Assembly: GCF_000526935.1 (NCBI RefSeq)
Contig: NZ_JAHA01000003.1
Location: 372,001 to 436,000, forward strand
DNA from: Butyrivibrio sp. FCS014
GTDB lineage: Bacteria; Bacillota; Clostridia; Lachnospirales; Lachnospiraceae
Reading direction: 5' to 3'
Length of the DNA stretch: 64,000 nucleotides
Made by a program: the position numbers and the translations under genes. Below, in pieces: positions 20,685 to 28,894 of this stretch. The stretch's first letter is position 1. Each line of letters opens with the position of its first letter. Under the pieces are notes generated by a model that made no database searches, had not been told where the DNA came from, and worked only from the letters and a program-made list of their open reading frames with translations.

Positions 20685-22352
20685 TTACATTGCGTCGAAG
20701 ATCGCTTTCTGATGCTGTCTGTGAAGTTCATCCAGGGCTTCCTTGCATTCAGGATGCCATGGGCAGAGCTTCTCAAGATCTTCATCGCTGGTAAGAGATG
20801 TTGGACACTTCATGAGAAGATATTTCAGGTAGTAATAAACATCAACGCCATTTGCCTTAGCTGTTTCAACAATGGAATAAGTAAGAGCACTTGCCTCTGC
20901 GCCATCAACTGAGTCTGAAAACAGCCAGTTCTTGCGGCCAGTAACAAAGGCCTTGCAGCTTCTCTCGGAAGTGTTGTTATTGAAACTGCAGCCACCATCC
21001 TCAAGATAGGTTTCGAGGAACGGTCTTCTGTTTTGGATGTAAACAAGGGCTTTGTACATCCTGGAATTCTTTATTGCAGTCTGGCAGTCAAGCCAGTTCC
21101 AGAAACCGTCAAGTACAGGTTTCTCCTTTTCAAGGCGGAACTTCTTTATGGCATCGAAATCAGAGCCCTTCTTTTCATGGATTTTCCGTTCCATCTCGAA
21201 GAGCTTGTCGACATAGGCAAGTCCCTGTACTGCCGGCTGGCTGTGATCGTATTCCTTACCTTTGGGAATGGCATCTATAAGATACCTTCTTATGTGTGCC
21301 CAGCAGGAATTCCTCGTGCAGTCCCTGAGCTTATTGTATCCACTGTACCCGTCAGTCATAAGGTACCCGTGGAATCCTTCAAGGAACTCCTTTGCAGTAT
21401 CTCCCGCCCGTGTCGGAGAATAGTGGAACAGAACTATCTGCTCCGGATCAAACTCTCCCGAACGGAAAACCCACATGTACGACCTTGATTCAGCCCTGCG
21501 CCCTGGTTCTTTGAGCACCTGTACGGGCGTTTCGTCTGCCATTGCATATCTTCCGGCAACAAGCTTTCTCTGGAAGTAATTGCACATAGGCTTGAAGAAC
21601 TCTTCAGCGTTATTGATTATCCAGTTGGCAATGGTTCCTCTGCAGATTTCGGCTCCGTACATCTTGAAGTCTTTTTCCTGTCTGTAAAGAGGAAGAGAGT
21701 TAACATACTTCTGATACATTACCCACGCAACTGTTCCGGCAGATGCCATGCCGTGCAGCATATGTGCCTGACCGTCGCGTCCTCTTACAATGTGCGGGAC
21801 ATCAGCATTTATCTTGCAGTTAGGACATCCATAGCTGACACTGTAGTAATCAATGATCTTGATACTTGGCTTAATGAATTCGATCTCTCTGCGAAGGAAT
21901 TCTTTCCCAATCCTCTCAAGAGGAGTGCCACAGACATCGCAGATGCGCTCATCTTCAGGAACATCAAGAATAACCTCCTGGACAGGGAGGCCTGCAAACT
22001 TATCAGACATCTTGGATTTTTTCTTGCGGGTATGTTTCTCGACGGTGGTGAATTCCTGTTCCTCGGGATCAGGATCAGCCTTTAGAGTTTCGGCTTCATT
22101 GAAGAGATTCAGCTGTCCTTCAAAATCATCACGTTTCTCACTTGATCTGCCAAAGAGTTTCTTGGTGAGGTAATCTATCTGTTCCTGTAGGACTTTTTCT
22201 CTTTCGATATGTTCCTGCTCTTTCAGAAGATGCTCCTCTTCGCGTTTGTTAGCAGCCTCAATGAGTGCGTTGAGATTTCTGATGGTGGTATTCAGTTCTT
22301 TCACGGTGTCCTTCAGCTCAATGAGCTGCTGGTCCTTGGAATCTCTCGCCAC
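20685..22352 (-). CDS. tnpC: IS66 family transposase TnpC
   Basis: This 555-residue DDE transposase catalyses transposition of the IS66 element. The start is GTG at 22352, preceded on the minus strand by AAGGAGG. The N-terminus is a coiled-coil segment (about residues 5-70, Leu/Glu-rich). A zinc-finger-like region follows (CDVC near residue 139 and CPNC near 176). The catalytic core has the first Asp in MADETPVQV, the second in MTDGYSGYNKL, and the Glu in NNNTSERSCK, followed by GRKNWLF. The length is typical for the family and there is no frameshift. It is separated from tnpB by about 150 bases that contain no recognisable gene. Confidence 0.97.
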   Translation of the reverse strand: MARDSKDQQLIELKDTVKELNTTIRNLNALIEAANKREEEHLLKEQEHIEREKVLQEQIDYLTKKLFGRSSEKRDDFEGQLNLFNEAETLKADPDPEEQEFTTVEKHTRKKKSKMSDKFAGLPVQEVILDVPEDERICDVCGTPLERIGKEFLRREIEFIKPSIKIIDYYSVSYGCPNCKINADVPHIVRGRDGQAHMLHGMASAGTVAWVMYQKYVNSLPLYRQEKDFKMYGAEICRGTIANWIINNAEEFFKPMCNYFQRKLVAGRYAMADETPVQVLKEPGRRAESRSYMWVFRSGEFDPEQIVLFHYSPTRAGDTAKEFLEGFHGYLMTDGYSGYNKLRDCTRNSCWAHIRRYLIDAIPKGKEYDHSQPAVQGLAYVDKLFEMERKIHEKKGSDFDAIKKFRLEKEKPVLDGFWNWLDCQTAIKNSRMYKALVYIQNRRPFLETYLEDGGCSFNNNTSERSCKAFVTGRKNWLFSDSVDGAEASALTYSIVETAKANGVDVYYYLKYLLMKCPTSLTSDEDLEKLCPWHPECKEALDELHRQHQKAIFDAM

Positions 22353-22502
22353 GACAGCCTCCTTACATCTGATATATAGATTTTATCAGACTTACAAGGC
22401 AATTAATATCGGTAAAAGTGCCAAAGTGATCTGAAAACCAGCACCTAATTAATCCGATATAAGGCGATTTCAGAATTATGCACAAAAACTGATACACAGA
22501 CC

Positions 22503-22847
22503 TTAAGAGGCTCTAATGGCCTTAGGCTGCTCTATATCGATACCTGAGAGAAGCCAGTCGAACTCGCGCCAGGTCAGGTTGCGTACTTCATCCTTGTTTC
22601 TTGGCCAGCGGTATCGTCCCTGTTCGGCGGATAGCCTTTTGTAGAACAGTATGAATCCGTCCGGCTCCCAAAGAAGCATCTTGAACCTGTCAGCCCTTCT
22701 CCCACAGAAGAGATACAGAGCCCTGCTTCTTGGATCCATGTGGAGCTTGTCTTCGATTATGGCACAGAGGCCATCGATAGACTTTCTCATGTCAGTGTAG
22801 CCGCAGACAATGTAGATCTCATCTGCAGCTGTTATATCGCCGATCAT
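22503..22847 (-). CDS. tnpB: IS66 accessory protein TnpB
   Basis: This 114-residue protein belongs to the IS66 Orf2 family. Family landmarks include the early Y-x-D-M-R-K-S-I-D-G-L sequence, followed by LYLFCGRRADRFK-like and KLLxW-like motifs (here KMLLWEPDGF) and a C-terminal W-P-R region. Its start codon overlaps the tnpA stop by 4 bases (ATGA), so translation is probably coupled. IS66 elements need TnpA and TnpB with TnpC for efficient transposition, but their biochemical roles are not clear. Confidence 0.95.
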   Translation of the reverse strand: MIGDITAADEIYIVCGYTDMRKSIDGLCAIIEDKLHMDPRSRALYLFCGRRADRFKMLLWEPDGFILFYKRLSAEQGRYRWPRNKDEVRNLTWREFDWLLSGIDIEQPKAIRAS

Positions 22848-23245
22848 ACGAAGCTCCTTAAGGCTGAGAGAGTCCTGGTTACAAGATCCGGATCAGCTCC
22901 GTTGCAGAGAGAAATATGTACATCTCCAAGACTTATCTCTATCATATGTGAATTGTCAATGTGCGGTGCCGCCTCAGGAATGATCTTCTGTGGCGTCTGG
23001 ATATCAGGAACGATATCCACTTTGACCACATCCTGTTTTGGAATGGCCAGGTCATATATATCATCAGAGCTGCGAGGAGGAATTGCATAAGAACATTTCC
23101 GCAGCCTTTTGATAGCAGTGTTTAATGAATGACGGCTGATACCATTTAATGCGCACCATTGAGCGTCCGATAAACCGCTTTTACGGCACTCCTGGACGAG
23201 CTTGAACCACTCATCTTTAGTACGATAATGCTTGGGATCTGACAT
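22844..23245 (-). CDS. tnpA: IS66 accessory protein TnpA (helix-turn-helix)
   Basis: This 133-residue protein is IS66 Orf1. The N-terminal 55 residues fit a Tnp_1-like helix-turn-helix (WFKLVQECRKSGLSDAQWC, then a second helix ending LNTAIKRLRK). The C-terminal part is less conserved and acidic. It is the first gene of the tnpABC operon, close to the right end of the element. The roughly 110 bases between it and the inverted repeat contain two similar stretches beginning AAAATGAAGTT and AAAATGTAGTT, which may be subterminal transposase-binding repeats. Confidence 0.9.
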   Translation of the reverse strand: MSDPKHYRTKDEWFKLVQECRKSGLSDAQWCALNGISRHSLNTAIKRLRKCSYAIPPRSSDDIYDLAIPKQDVVKVDIVPDIQTPQKIIPEAAPHIDNSHMIEISLGDVHISLCNGADPDLVTRTLSALRSFV

Positions 23246-23357
23246 AAGCTATCCTTTCCATGTGACACCAAAATGAAGTTCATAAGTTCAAGTGTTCACA
23301 CTAAAATGTAGTTTATAGTTCAAATCCATTATGAGTGATTGAGGGACGCATTCACAT

Positions 23358-23380
23358 CCGCCGGATTATTTCGCGCTTAC
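23358..23380 (-). repeat. IS66 terminal inverted repeat, right end
   Basis: This is a perfect reverse complement of 20552-20574. It lies upstream of tnpA and next to the right copy of the target duplication. Confidence 0.95.
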
Positions 23381-23388
23381 ATTACAAC
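23381..23388 (+). repeat. IS66 target-site duplication, right copy
   Basis: ATTACAAC is identical to 20544-20551. Removing the element and one copy restores a continuous array unit ending ATTACAACAGG. Confidence 0.93.
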
Positions 23389-23658
23389 AGGTATTATTAG
23401 CTGGTTTTCACTGTTGAAAATATCTATTTTATCAATTTCAACAGATGATTTAGGTGGTACACCCTGCTGGAAATGCCAATTCTATCTATTACAACAGGGC
23501 GAAAACTGCATAATAGCCTGTTGGATTTCATGAAATTGAGATTCCAACAGGTGTAAACAGAGGAATTTACCTGTTGACAATAGTAGTTATGCAAATTCCA
23601 ACAGGTCACCACCGGAATAAAACTTGCTGCTAAACGTGAATTGCGTAATGACAACAGG
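23381..23658. repeat. Array of alternating CTGTTG/CAACAG motifs, 53-54 bp period
   Basis: CAACAG motifs start at 23385, 23439, 23492, 23545, 23599 and 23652 (steps of 54, 53, 53, 54, 53). Their reverse complement CTGTTG, or a 1-2 base variant, starts at 23411, 23464, 23518, 23571 and 23624. One more copy lies left of the IS at 20520, exactly 28 bases before the interrupted CAAC at 20548. Within each unit the two motifs are 27-28 bp apart with extended dyad symmetry (CCTGTTGGA and TCCAACAGG in the best unit). The sequence between motifs is not conserved. No gene is seen in this stretch. Confidence 0.8.
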
Positions 23659-23709
23659 GCTATGCGGAAAATAAGCTGATAAAATCCAAAGAAATATAAA
23701 AATGGTCCC

Positions 23710-23739
23710 TTGACGTAAGTCCCCGGGGAACATTACAAT
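23710..23739 (+). promoter_or_regulatory. Promoter of the pullulanase gene
   Basis: A -35 box TTGACG (23710-23715) and a -10 box TACAAT (23734-23739) are separated by 18 bp, 46 bases upstream of the pullulanase start codon. Confidence 0.75.
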
Positions 23740-23742
23740 ACA

Positions 23743-23760
23743 ATGGAAAACGTTTTCCAT
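23743..23760. promoter_or_regulatory. LacI/GalR-type operator at the pullulanase transcription start
   Basis: A perfect 18-bp palindrome, ATGGAAAACGTTTTCCAT, with the central CG step typical of LacI-family operators. It begins 3 bases after the -10 box and so covers the predicted start point. A sugar-responsive repressor (MalR-like) is inferred; none is encoded in the window. Confidence 0.8.
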
Positions 23761-23784
23761 ATAATAATCGGGGAGGATTATAAA

Positions 23785-26499
23785 ATGAAAAGAGTAAAGC
23801 TTAATAATGTGATAGCTCTTTTGATGGCGGTGGTCATGGCGGTGACTATGTTTGCCGGTATTGGAATGTCCATCACCGTAAGAGCTGATGAGGGAGTGAC
23901 GCTTAAACTGCACTACCACAGAGAAGACGGAAACTATGACGGCTGGGATGTATGGATGTGGCCGGATGGCGGAGAAGGCGAAGGGATTCCGTTTGAAGAT
24001 GAGAACGGAGAGATGGTTGCAACATATAGCGTTCCTGCAGGCAAGACCAAGGTTGGCTATATCGTAAGAACGCAGGACTGGGACAAGGATGTTGATATGG
24101 ATCAGTTCATTGATCTTTCCGAGGTTGTCTCTGGTACGGTTCACGCTTATGTGGAATCGGGAGTTGAAGGCTGCGTTAAAGAATACGGGGAGGATGTAAT
24201 GACAGGAACTAAGCTTAAAAGCGCTGTTTATGACGGCGATAAGGCAATAAAGATTGAACTTACGGGCGAGATTGATAAGGCTCTGCTTGATACTTTCTAT
24301 GTCAGCGGAAGACTTGGAGATATAGAAGTGACTAAGGCTGAGCTTTCTGAGAAGGCTTCTGATACGCAGTATTTCTATGATCTGACTATCGGTGAGGTGC
24401 TTGACCCTAACAGAAATTACAGACTTGGCTTTGATGGACAGGAGTTTCCTGTAAACATGCCTATCGTATATTCAACAAAGGAGTTTGAGGATAAGTACAC
24501 CTATGAGGGAGATGATCTTGGAGCTACCGTGACAGCGGACAAGACAGTATTCCGCGTTTGGGCACCGACTGCCGAGAGCGTATCGGTTAACCTATACGAG
24601 TCAGGTGATTCCTGGAAAAAAGATCTTACAGAATCCATCGAGATGACAAAATCCGATAAGGGTACATGGACTGCTGAGGTTTCCAAGAACCTTGCAGGTA
24701 CCTATTATACCTACACAGCTGTTCTTGACGGACTAAATGTAGAAGCCTGCGATCCTTATGCCAGAACTACAGGTGTCAATGGCAAAAGAGCTATGGTAAT
24801 TGATCTTGATTCAACCGATCCGGAAGGTTGGGCAGATGACAAGAATCCACATGCATCAGAGAGTATGACTGATGCTGTAATCTACGAGCTGCATATTCGT
24901 GATTTTTCCGTTGATGAGAAGGGCAACATTGCAAATGCAGGCAAGTATACTGCATTTACTGAGACAGGAACAAAGACTGAAGGCGGAAACGCGACAGGTA
25001 TTGATTACATCAAGAGCCTCGGCGTTACTTACGTTCATCTTTTGCCTTTCTATGATTTTGGCTCGGTAGATGAAAACGATGAGAGCCAGGAGCGCTTTAA
25101 CTGGGGATACGATCCCGTCAACTACAACGTTCCCGAGGGCTCATATTCAACAGACGCTCACGACGGAAATGTAAGGGTCAAAGAGGCTAAAGAGATGGTG
25201 AAGGCTCTTCATGATAACGGTCTTTCAGTTGTTATGGACGTTGTTTACAACCATGTTTACAGCGGCAAAGACTTTTGCATCAACCGTCTTGTGCCCGGAT
25301 ATTTTTCCAGGATCAATGCAGACGGAACATATTCAAACGGCTCAGGCTGCGGAAATGATACTGCTTCAGAGAGAAGCATGGTGAAAAAATACATCGTTGA
25401 CTCCGTATGCTACTGGGCAGATGAATACCACATCAACGGCTTCAGATTTGACCTTGTGGGCCTTATCGATGTTGATACCATAAACGAGATCGTTGAGAAG
25501 GTTCATGAGTCTCACCCCGATGTTATTTTCTATGGCGAGGGATGGAGCATGAACACTGATCTGACAAAAGAGAATGTGACTATGGCAACACAGCAGTCTT
25601 CCGAAAAGACTCCGGGATTTGCCTACTTTAACGATAATATCCGCGACGGCCTTAAGGGAAGTGTGTTCAATACCGCTGAAGTCGGCTGGGCATCAGGAGC
25701 AAGAAACGCAGAGAGAGCAATGACAGCATCTTTCCTTGCAAATGAGACCTGGTCAAAAAATCCTTCACAGATAATCCAGTATGCTTCCTGCCATGACAAC
25801 AATACTCTTTTTGACAGGATCGCAGGATCAAGGACAGATCTTAATGAAGAGTCCTGGATAAAGATGAACAACCTTGCTGCTGCATTCTACATGACTTCCG
25901 AAGGCGTACCCTTCATGCAGGCAGGTGAGGAGATTTTGAGAACCAAGGTTAAGGATGATGGCTCTTTTGACTCAAACAGCTACAGCTCCGGAGACGAAGT
26001 GAACAGCATAAAGTGGGAGAACCTTGATGATCCAAAGTACCGGGAAAATCTTGAGTTTTACAAGGGACTGATCGCCTTCAGAAAAGAGCATGCGCTGCTT
26101 AGACTTTCTTCAGGGGATGAGGTTACAGCAAGAGTTAAGGCTGTTGAGGGACTTGATAAGAATGTTCTGGCTTTTGTGATGGACAATTCAGACAAGACCC
26201 TTGAGGGGGAGAGCGCAGAGCAGATTTTCCTTGCCTTTAATCCCAATGAAACAGAGACTACGATTGCGCTTCCGGAAGGTGAGTGGAATGTGTATGTTAA
26301 GGGAAACAAGGCCGGTACTGAGGTTATCGAGAACGTATCGGGAAGCGTTACTGTAGAGCCCATATCTGCGGTGGTTCTTGTAAAAGGGGAAATTGTCTCA
26401 GGACTTCGTCAACAGGGACAGGAACAGGGCCAAAGTCAGGGGGGATTAGTGGACTTTTGGAGAGGATTATGGGATAATCTAAAAAGATTTTTTTCCTAA
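23785..26499 (+). CDS. pulA: Secreted type I pullulanase (GH13)
   Basis: This enzyme hydrolyses alpha-1,6 branch links of pullulan or starch. The start is ATG 23785, with GGGGAGG eight bases upstream. The ATG at 23743 lies in the operator and has no ribosome site. The predicted protein has 904 residues. A Sec signal (MKRVKL, hydrophobic core, then VRADE) is followed by a CBM41-like domain (LHYHRED, WDVWMWPDGGEGE), a linker and a CBM48-like domain (TVFRVWAPTAESV). The GH13 barrel carries the pullulanase signature NWGYDPVNYN. Catalytic residues fit D556 (GFRFDLVGL), E585 (YGEGW) and D671 (SCHDNN). The C-terminus is Gln/Gly-rich and ends in an amphipathic WRGLWDNLKRFF helix. No terminator separates it from proA, so read-through is possible. 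Confidence 0.93.
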   Translation: MKRVKLNNVIALLMAVVMAVTMFAGIGMSITVRADEGVTLKLHYHREDGNYDGWDVWMWPDGGEGEGIPFEDENGEMVATYSVPAGKTKVGYIVRTQDWDKDVDMDQFIDLSEVVSGTVHAYVESGVEGCVKEYGEDVMTGTKLKSAVYDGDKAIKIELTGEIDKALLDTFYVSGRLGDIEVTKAELSEKASDTQYFYDLTIGEVLDPNRNYRLGFDGQEFPVNMPIVYSTKEFEDKYTYEGDDLGATVTADKTVFRVWAPTAESVSVNLYESGDSWKKDLTESIEMTKSDKGTWTAEVSKNLAGTYYTYTAVLDGLNVEACDPYARTTGVNGKRAMVIDLDSTDPEGWADDKNPHASESMTDAVIYELHIRDFSVDEKGNIANAGKYTAFTETGTKTEGGNATGIDYIKSLGVTYVHLLPFYDFGSVDENDESQERFNWGYDPVNYNVPEGSYSTDAHDGNVRVKEAKEMVKALHDNGLSVVMDVVYNHVYSGKDFCINRLVPGYFSRINADGTYSNGSGCGNDTASERSMVKKYIVDSVCYWADEYHINGFRFDLVGLIDVDTINEIVEKVHESHPDVIFYGEGWSMNTDLTKENVTMATQQSSEKTPGFAYFNDNIRDGLKGSVFNTAEVGWASGARNAERAMTASFLANETWSKNPSQIIQYASCHDNNTLFDRIAGSRTDLNEESWIKMNNLAAAFYMTSEGVPFMQAGEEILRTKVKDDGSFDSNSYSSGDEVNSIKWENLDDPKYRENLEFYKGLIAFRKEHALLRLSSGDEVTARVKAVEGLDKNVLAFVMDNSDKTLEGESAEQIFLAFNPNETETTIALPEGEWNVYVKGNKAGTEVIENVSGSVTVEPISAVVLVKGEIVSGLRQQGQEQGQSQGGLVDFWRGLWDNLKRFFS

Positions 26500-26537
26500 A
26501 GTTAACTAATGCATGAACAATAATTATGGGGGTAATT

Positions 26538-27791
26538 ATGGCGCATATAGAACTGACAAAGCTTTGTGAAAATGCAGTTGATGCCAGGTATGATATTCAG
26601 TATCTGACTACCGAAGCCAAGAACGAGGCGCTTTTGAAGGTGGCGCAGGCGCTTCTTGATAATGCTGAGGATATTATTGAAGCCAATGCTGTTGACGTTG
26701 AGAACGGTAAGAAGAACGGTATGCATCCCGGGCTTCTTGACAGGCTTACATTAAACGATAAGAGAATGGAGGGAATCGCCGAGGGACTAAGACAGGTTGC
26801 GGCGCTCCCTGATCCTATCGGAGAGGTGTTTGAGGAATTCGAAAGGCCCAACGGTCTTAAGATCAAGAAGGTCCGCGTTCCCATGGGCGTTGTGGGTATA
26901 ATCTACGAATCAAGGCCCAACGTAACACCGGATGCGTTTTCTCTGACTTTTAAATCAGGCAACGTTACCATCTTAAAGGGCGGCAGTGACTGCATCAACA
27001 GCAATATCGCCATAGTTAAGGTTATAAGAGACACTTTAAAGAGCCTTGGCATCAATGAGAATGCCGTACAGCTCATCGAGGACACTGACAGGGCGGTAAC
27101 CACACAGTTCATGAAAATGAGCGAGTATGTTGACGTCCTTATTCCAAGAGGAAGCGCAGGGCTTATTAGAGCAGTGGTTGAAAATTCCAACATTCCCGTT
27201 ATCGAAACCGGAACCGGTAACTGCCACATCTATGTGGACAGGAATGCTGATCTTGAGAAGGCAATTCATATTATCATCAACGCCAAGACCCAGAGGATCG
27301 GTGTGTGCAACGCCGCAGAATCCCTGGTGGTTCACAAGGATATTAAAGAGAAGTTCCTTCCTCTTTTTGCAAAAGCCATGAAGGAGCACAATGTTGAGGT
27401 AAGGGCTGACAAAGACAGCAGACCTTTGATCGCTGATGCACTGGAAGCAACAGAAGAGGACTTTGGCAGGGAGTACCTTGACTACATCATTTCCGTTAAG
27501 ACTGTCAATGATGTGGATGAGGCGATTGCTCATATCAACAAGTACAACACAGGTCACTCAGAGGCCATCATCACTGAGAATAAAGAGACAGCTCAGAGGT
27601 TCCTTGACAGAGTTGATGCAGCATGTGTCTATGTGAACGTATCTACCAGATTCACCGACGGATTCGAGTTCGGATTCGGCGCCGAGATAGGCATCAGCAC
27701 CCAGAAACTCCACGCAAGAGGACCCATGGGCCTTAAGGAGCTTACCTCCTACAAATACGAGATCACAGGGGAGGGGCAGATCAGGCCATGA
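26538..27791 (+). CDS. proA: Glutamate-5-semialdehyde dehydrogenase
   Basis: This enzyme reduces gamma-glutamyl phosphate to glutamate-5-semialdehyde with NADPH in proline synthesis. The 417-residue product is close to the usual ProA length. The start is ATG 26538 with a GGGGG ribosome site; the upstream ATG at 26526 overlaps that site. The cofactor-binding region and the catalytic Cys in RIGVCNAAESLVVH are present. Further landmarks are GIIYESRPNVT near residue 115 and FGFGAEIGISTQKLHARGPMG at the C-terminus. No proB (glutamate 5-kinase) lies next to it. The downstream aldolase-like gene overlaps its stop by 4 bases. Confidence 0.96.
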   Translation: MAHIELTKLCENAVDARYDIQYLTTEAKNEALLKVAQALLDNAEDIIEANAVDVENGKKNGMHPGLLDRLTLNDKRMEGIAEGLRQVAALPDPIGEVFEEFERPNGLKIKKVRVPMGVVGIIYESRPNVTPDAFSLTFKSGNVTILKGGSDCINSNIAIVKVIRDTLKSLGINENAVQLIEDTDRAVTTQFMKMSEYVDVLIPRGSAGLIRAVVENSNIPVIETGTGNCHIYVDRNADLEKAIHIIINAKTQRIGVCNAAESLVVHKDIKEKFLPLFAKAMKEHNVEVRADKDSRPLIADALEATEEDFGREYLDYIISVKTVNDVDEAIAHINKYNTGHSEAIITENKETAQRFLDRVDAACVYVNVSTRFTDGFEFGFGAEIGISTQKLHARGPMGLKELTSYKYEITGEGQIRP

Positions 27792-28876
27792 GCATGACTA
27801 AAGAAGAATTACTGAAGGCCAGAAATCACATCATAGAAGTTTCCAGAGAGCTTCATGACCTTGGCCTTCTTGTAAGGACCTGGGGCAATATCAGTTCCAG
27901 AGTTGATGATAAATCTTTCCTTATTACTCCCAGCGGGATCAGATACGAAGATCTTACACCGGAGATGATCGTGCAGGTTAATATCGACGATCTTTCCTAC
28001 GAGGGGGACTACAAGCCCTCCAGCGAGAGCAAGGTCCATGCAGCCTGCTACAAGGTTCGTAAGGACTGCGGCTTTATTGTCCACACTCACCAGGTATACG
28101 CATCCTGCGCAGGAACCCTTGGACTTAAGAAGATAAGCACCTACATTGACGATACGGATATAATTGTTCCCGTTGCTCCCTATGCGCTTCCGGGAACCGA
28201 CAAGCTTGCCCAGAACGTAGCAAACAGGCTCAAGAAATACTCCGACAGCAACAGCCTTATAATGGCCAATCACGGTACCGTGTGCCTCGGGGCCGATTCT
28301 GCCGAGGCCATTTACGAGGCCAAGGTCCTTGAGACTGCCTGCAACAATTTTCTTATGGATATCTGCAAGACAGACATGCCCCACGGAGTTGAGGCAGGTT
28401 TTAACAGCTTTATCGAAGACGGGAAAATAGTCTACGAGCACGCAGATACTCCGGAGAGAGTAAAATTTGTTCACGAGCACATCTACGCCAAAAGACCTGA
28501 CATCAAATATATAGTTCACAATAAGTCGGAAGCTGTTATGACTGTTTCGAGAAGAGCCAACAACATGAGACCTCTTCTTGACGACTTTGCCCAGCTTATC
28601 GGCACCGGTCTTAAGATCCCGGCAAACCAGGACGACGTTGTTCATAACATCAGAAAGAATGCCAACGTTGTTTTTGTGCCCGGAGACGGCGCATATTGCC
28701 TAGGCCCCAATGAAGACGACGCAATGGCGGTTGCCATGGTCCTTGATAAGGGCTGCATCGCCTACACCGCAGTGCTTCGCCACGGCGAGGGTCACTATCT
28801 GTCGGCTTATGACTGCTTTAAGATGAATAGGCATTACAGAAAAAGCTATTCCAAGCTTGCTGACATAAACAAATGA
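27788..28876 (+). CDS. Tandem class II aldolase/adducin-domain protein
   Basis: The 362-residue protein holds two aldolase/adducin-type units. The N-terminal unit keeps the likely metal and catalytic residues: Glu in SSESKVH, H99 and H101 in IVHTHQ, and His in ANHGTV. The C-terminal unit aligns with the same landmarks but has IVHNKS instead of HTH and PGDGAY instead of ANHG, so it probably cannot bind metal in the same way. The start ATG overlaps the proA stop (ATGA) and has GGGGAGGGG upstream; ATG 27794 is an alternative. Family members act as sugar-phosphate aldolases or epimerases, but the substrate cannot be named from the sequence. Confidence 0.8.
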   Translation: MSMTKEELLKARNHIIEVSRELHDLGLLVRTWGNISSRVDDKSFLITPSGIRYEDLTPEMIVQVNIDDLSYEGDYKPSSESKVHAACYKVRKDCGFIVHTHQVYASCAGTLGLKKISTYIDDTDIIVPVAPYALPGTDKLAQNVANRLKKYSDSNSLIMANHGTVCLGADSAEAIYEAKVLETACNNFLMDICKTDMPHGVEAGFNSFIEDGKIVYEHADTPERVKFVHEHIYAKRPDIKYIVHNKSEAVMTVSRRANNMRPLLDDFAQLIGTGLKIPANQDDVVHNIRKNANVVFVPGDGAYCLGPNEDDAMAVAMVLDKGCIAYTAVLRHGEGHYLSAYDCFKMNRHYRKSYSKLADINK

Positions 28877-28894
28877 TCATGCGGGGAGAGAAGT

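Larger units (their letters stand above)
20552..23380 (-). mobile_element. Complete IS66-family insertion sequence
   Basis: The element is 2829 bp. Its ends are perfect 23-bp inverted repeats beginning GTAAGCGCGAAATAATCCGG, and it is flanked by an exact 8-bp direct repeat ATTACAAC. It carries the canonical IS66 trio tnpA-tnpB-tnpC on the minus strand, all with intact frames. The 8-bp duplication matches what is known for IS66. Perfect ends and duplication suggest a recent insertion of a potentially active copy. Confidence 0.97.

Noticed and set aside
22353-22502. Extra gene between tnpC and tnpB
   Set aside because: The 150 bases have no frame with a ribosome site and resemble ordinary spacer in IS66 elements.
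23381-23658. CRISPR array
   Set aside because: Regular spacing is present, but only 6-9 bases are conserved per motif and they alternate in orientation. There is no 25-40 bp constant repeat and no cas gene in the window.
23587-24144. Minus-strand open frame across the pullulanase promoter region
   Set aside because: It runs through the operator, promoter and signal-peptide coding region, has no ribosome site and no recognisable domain.
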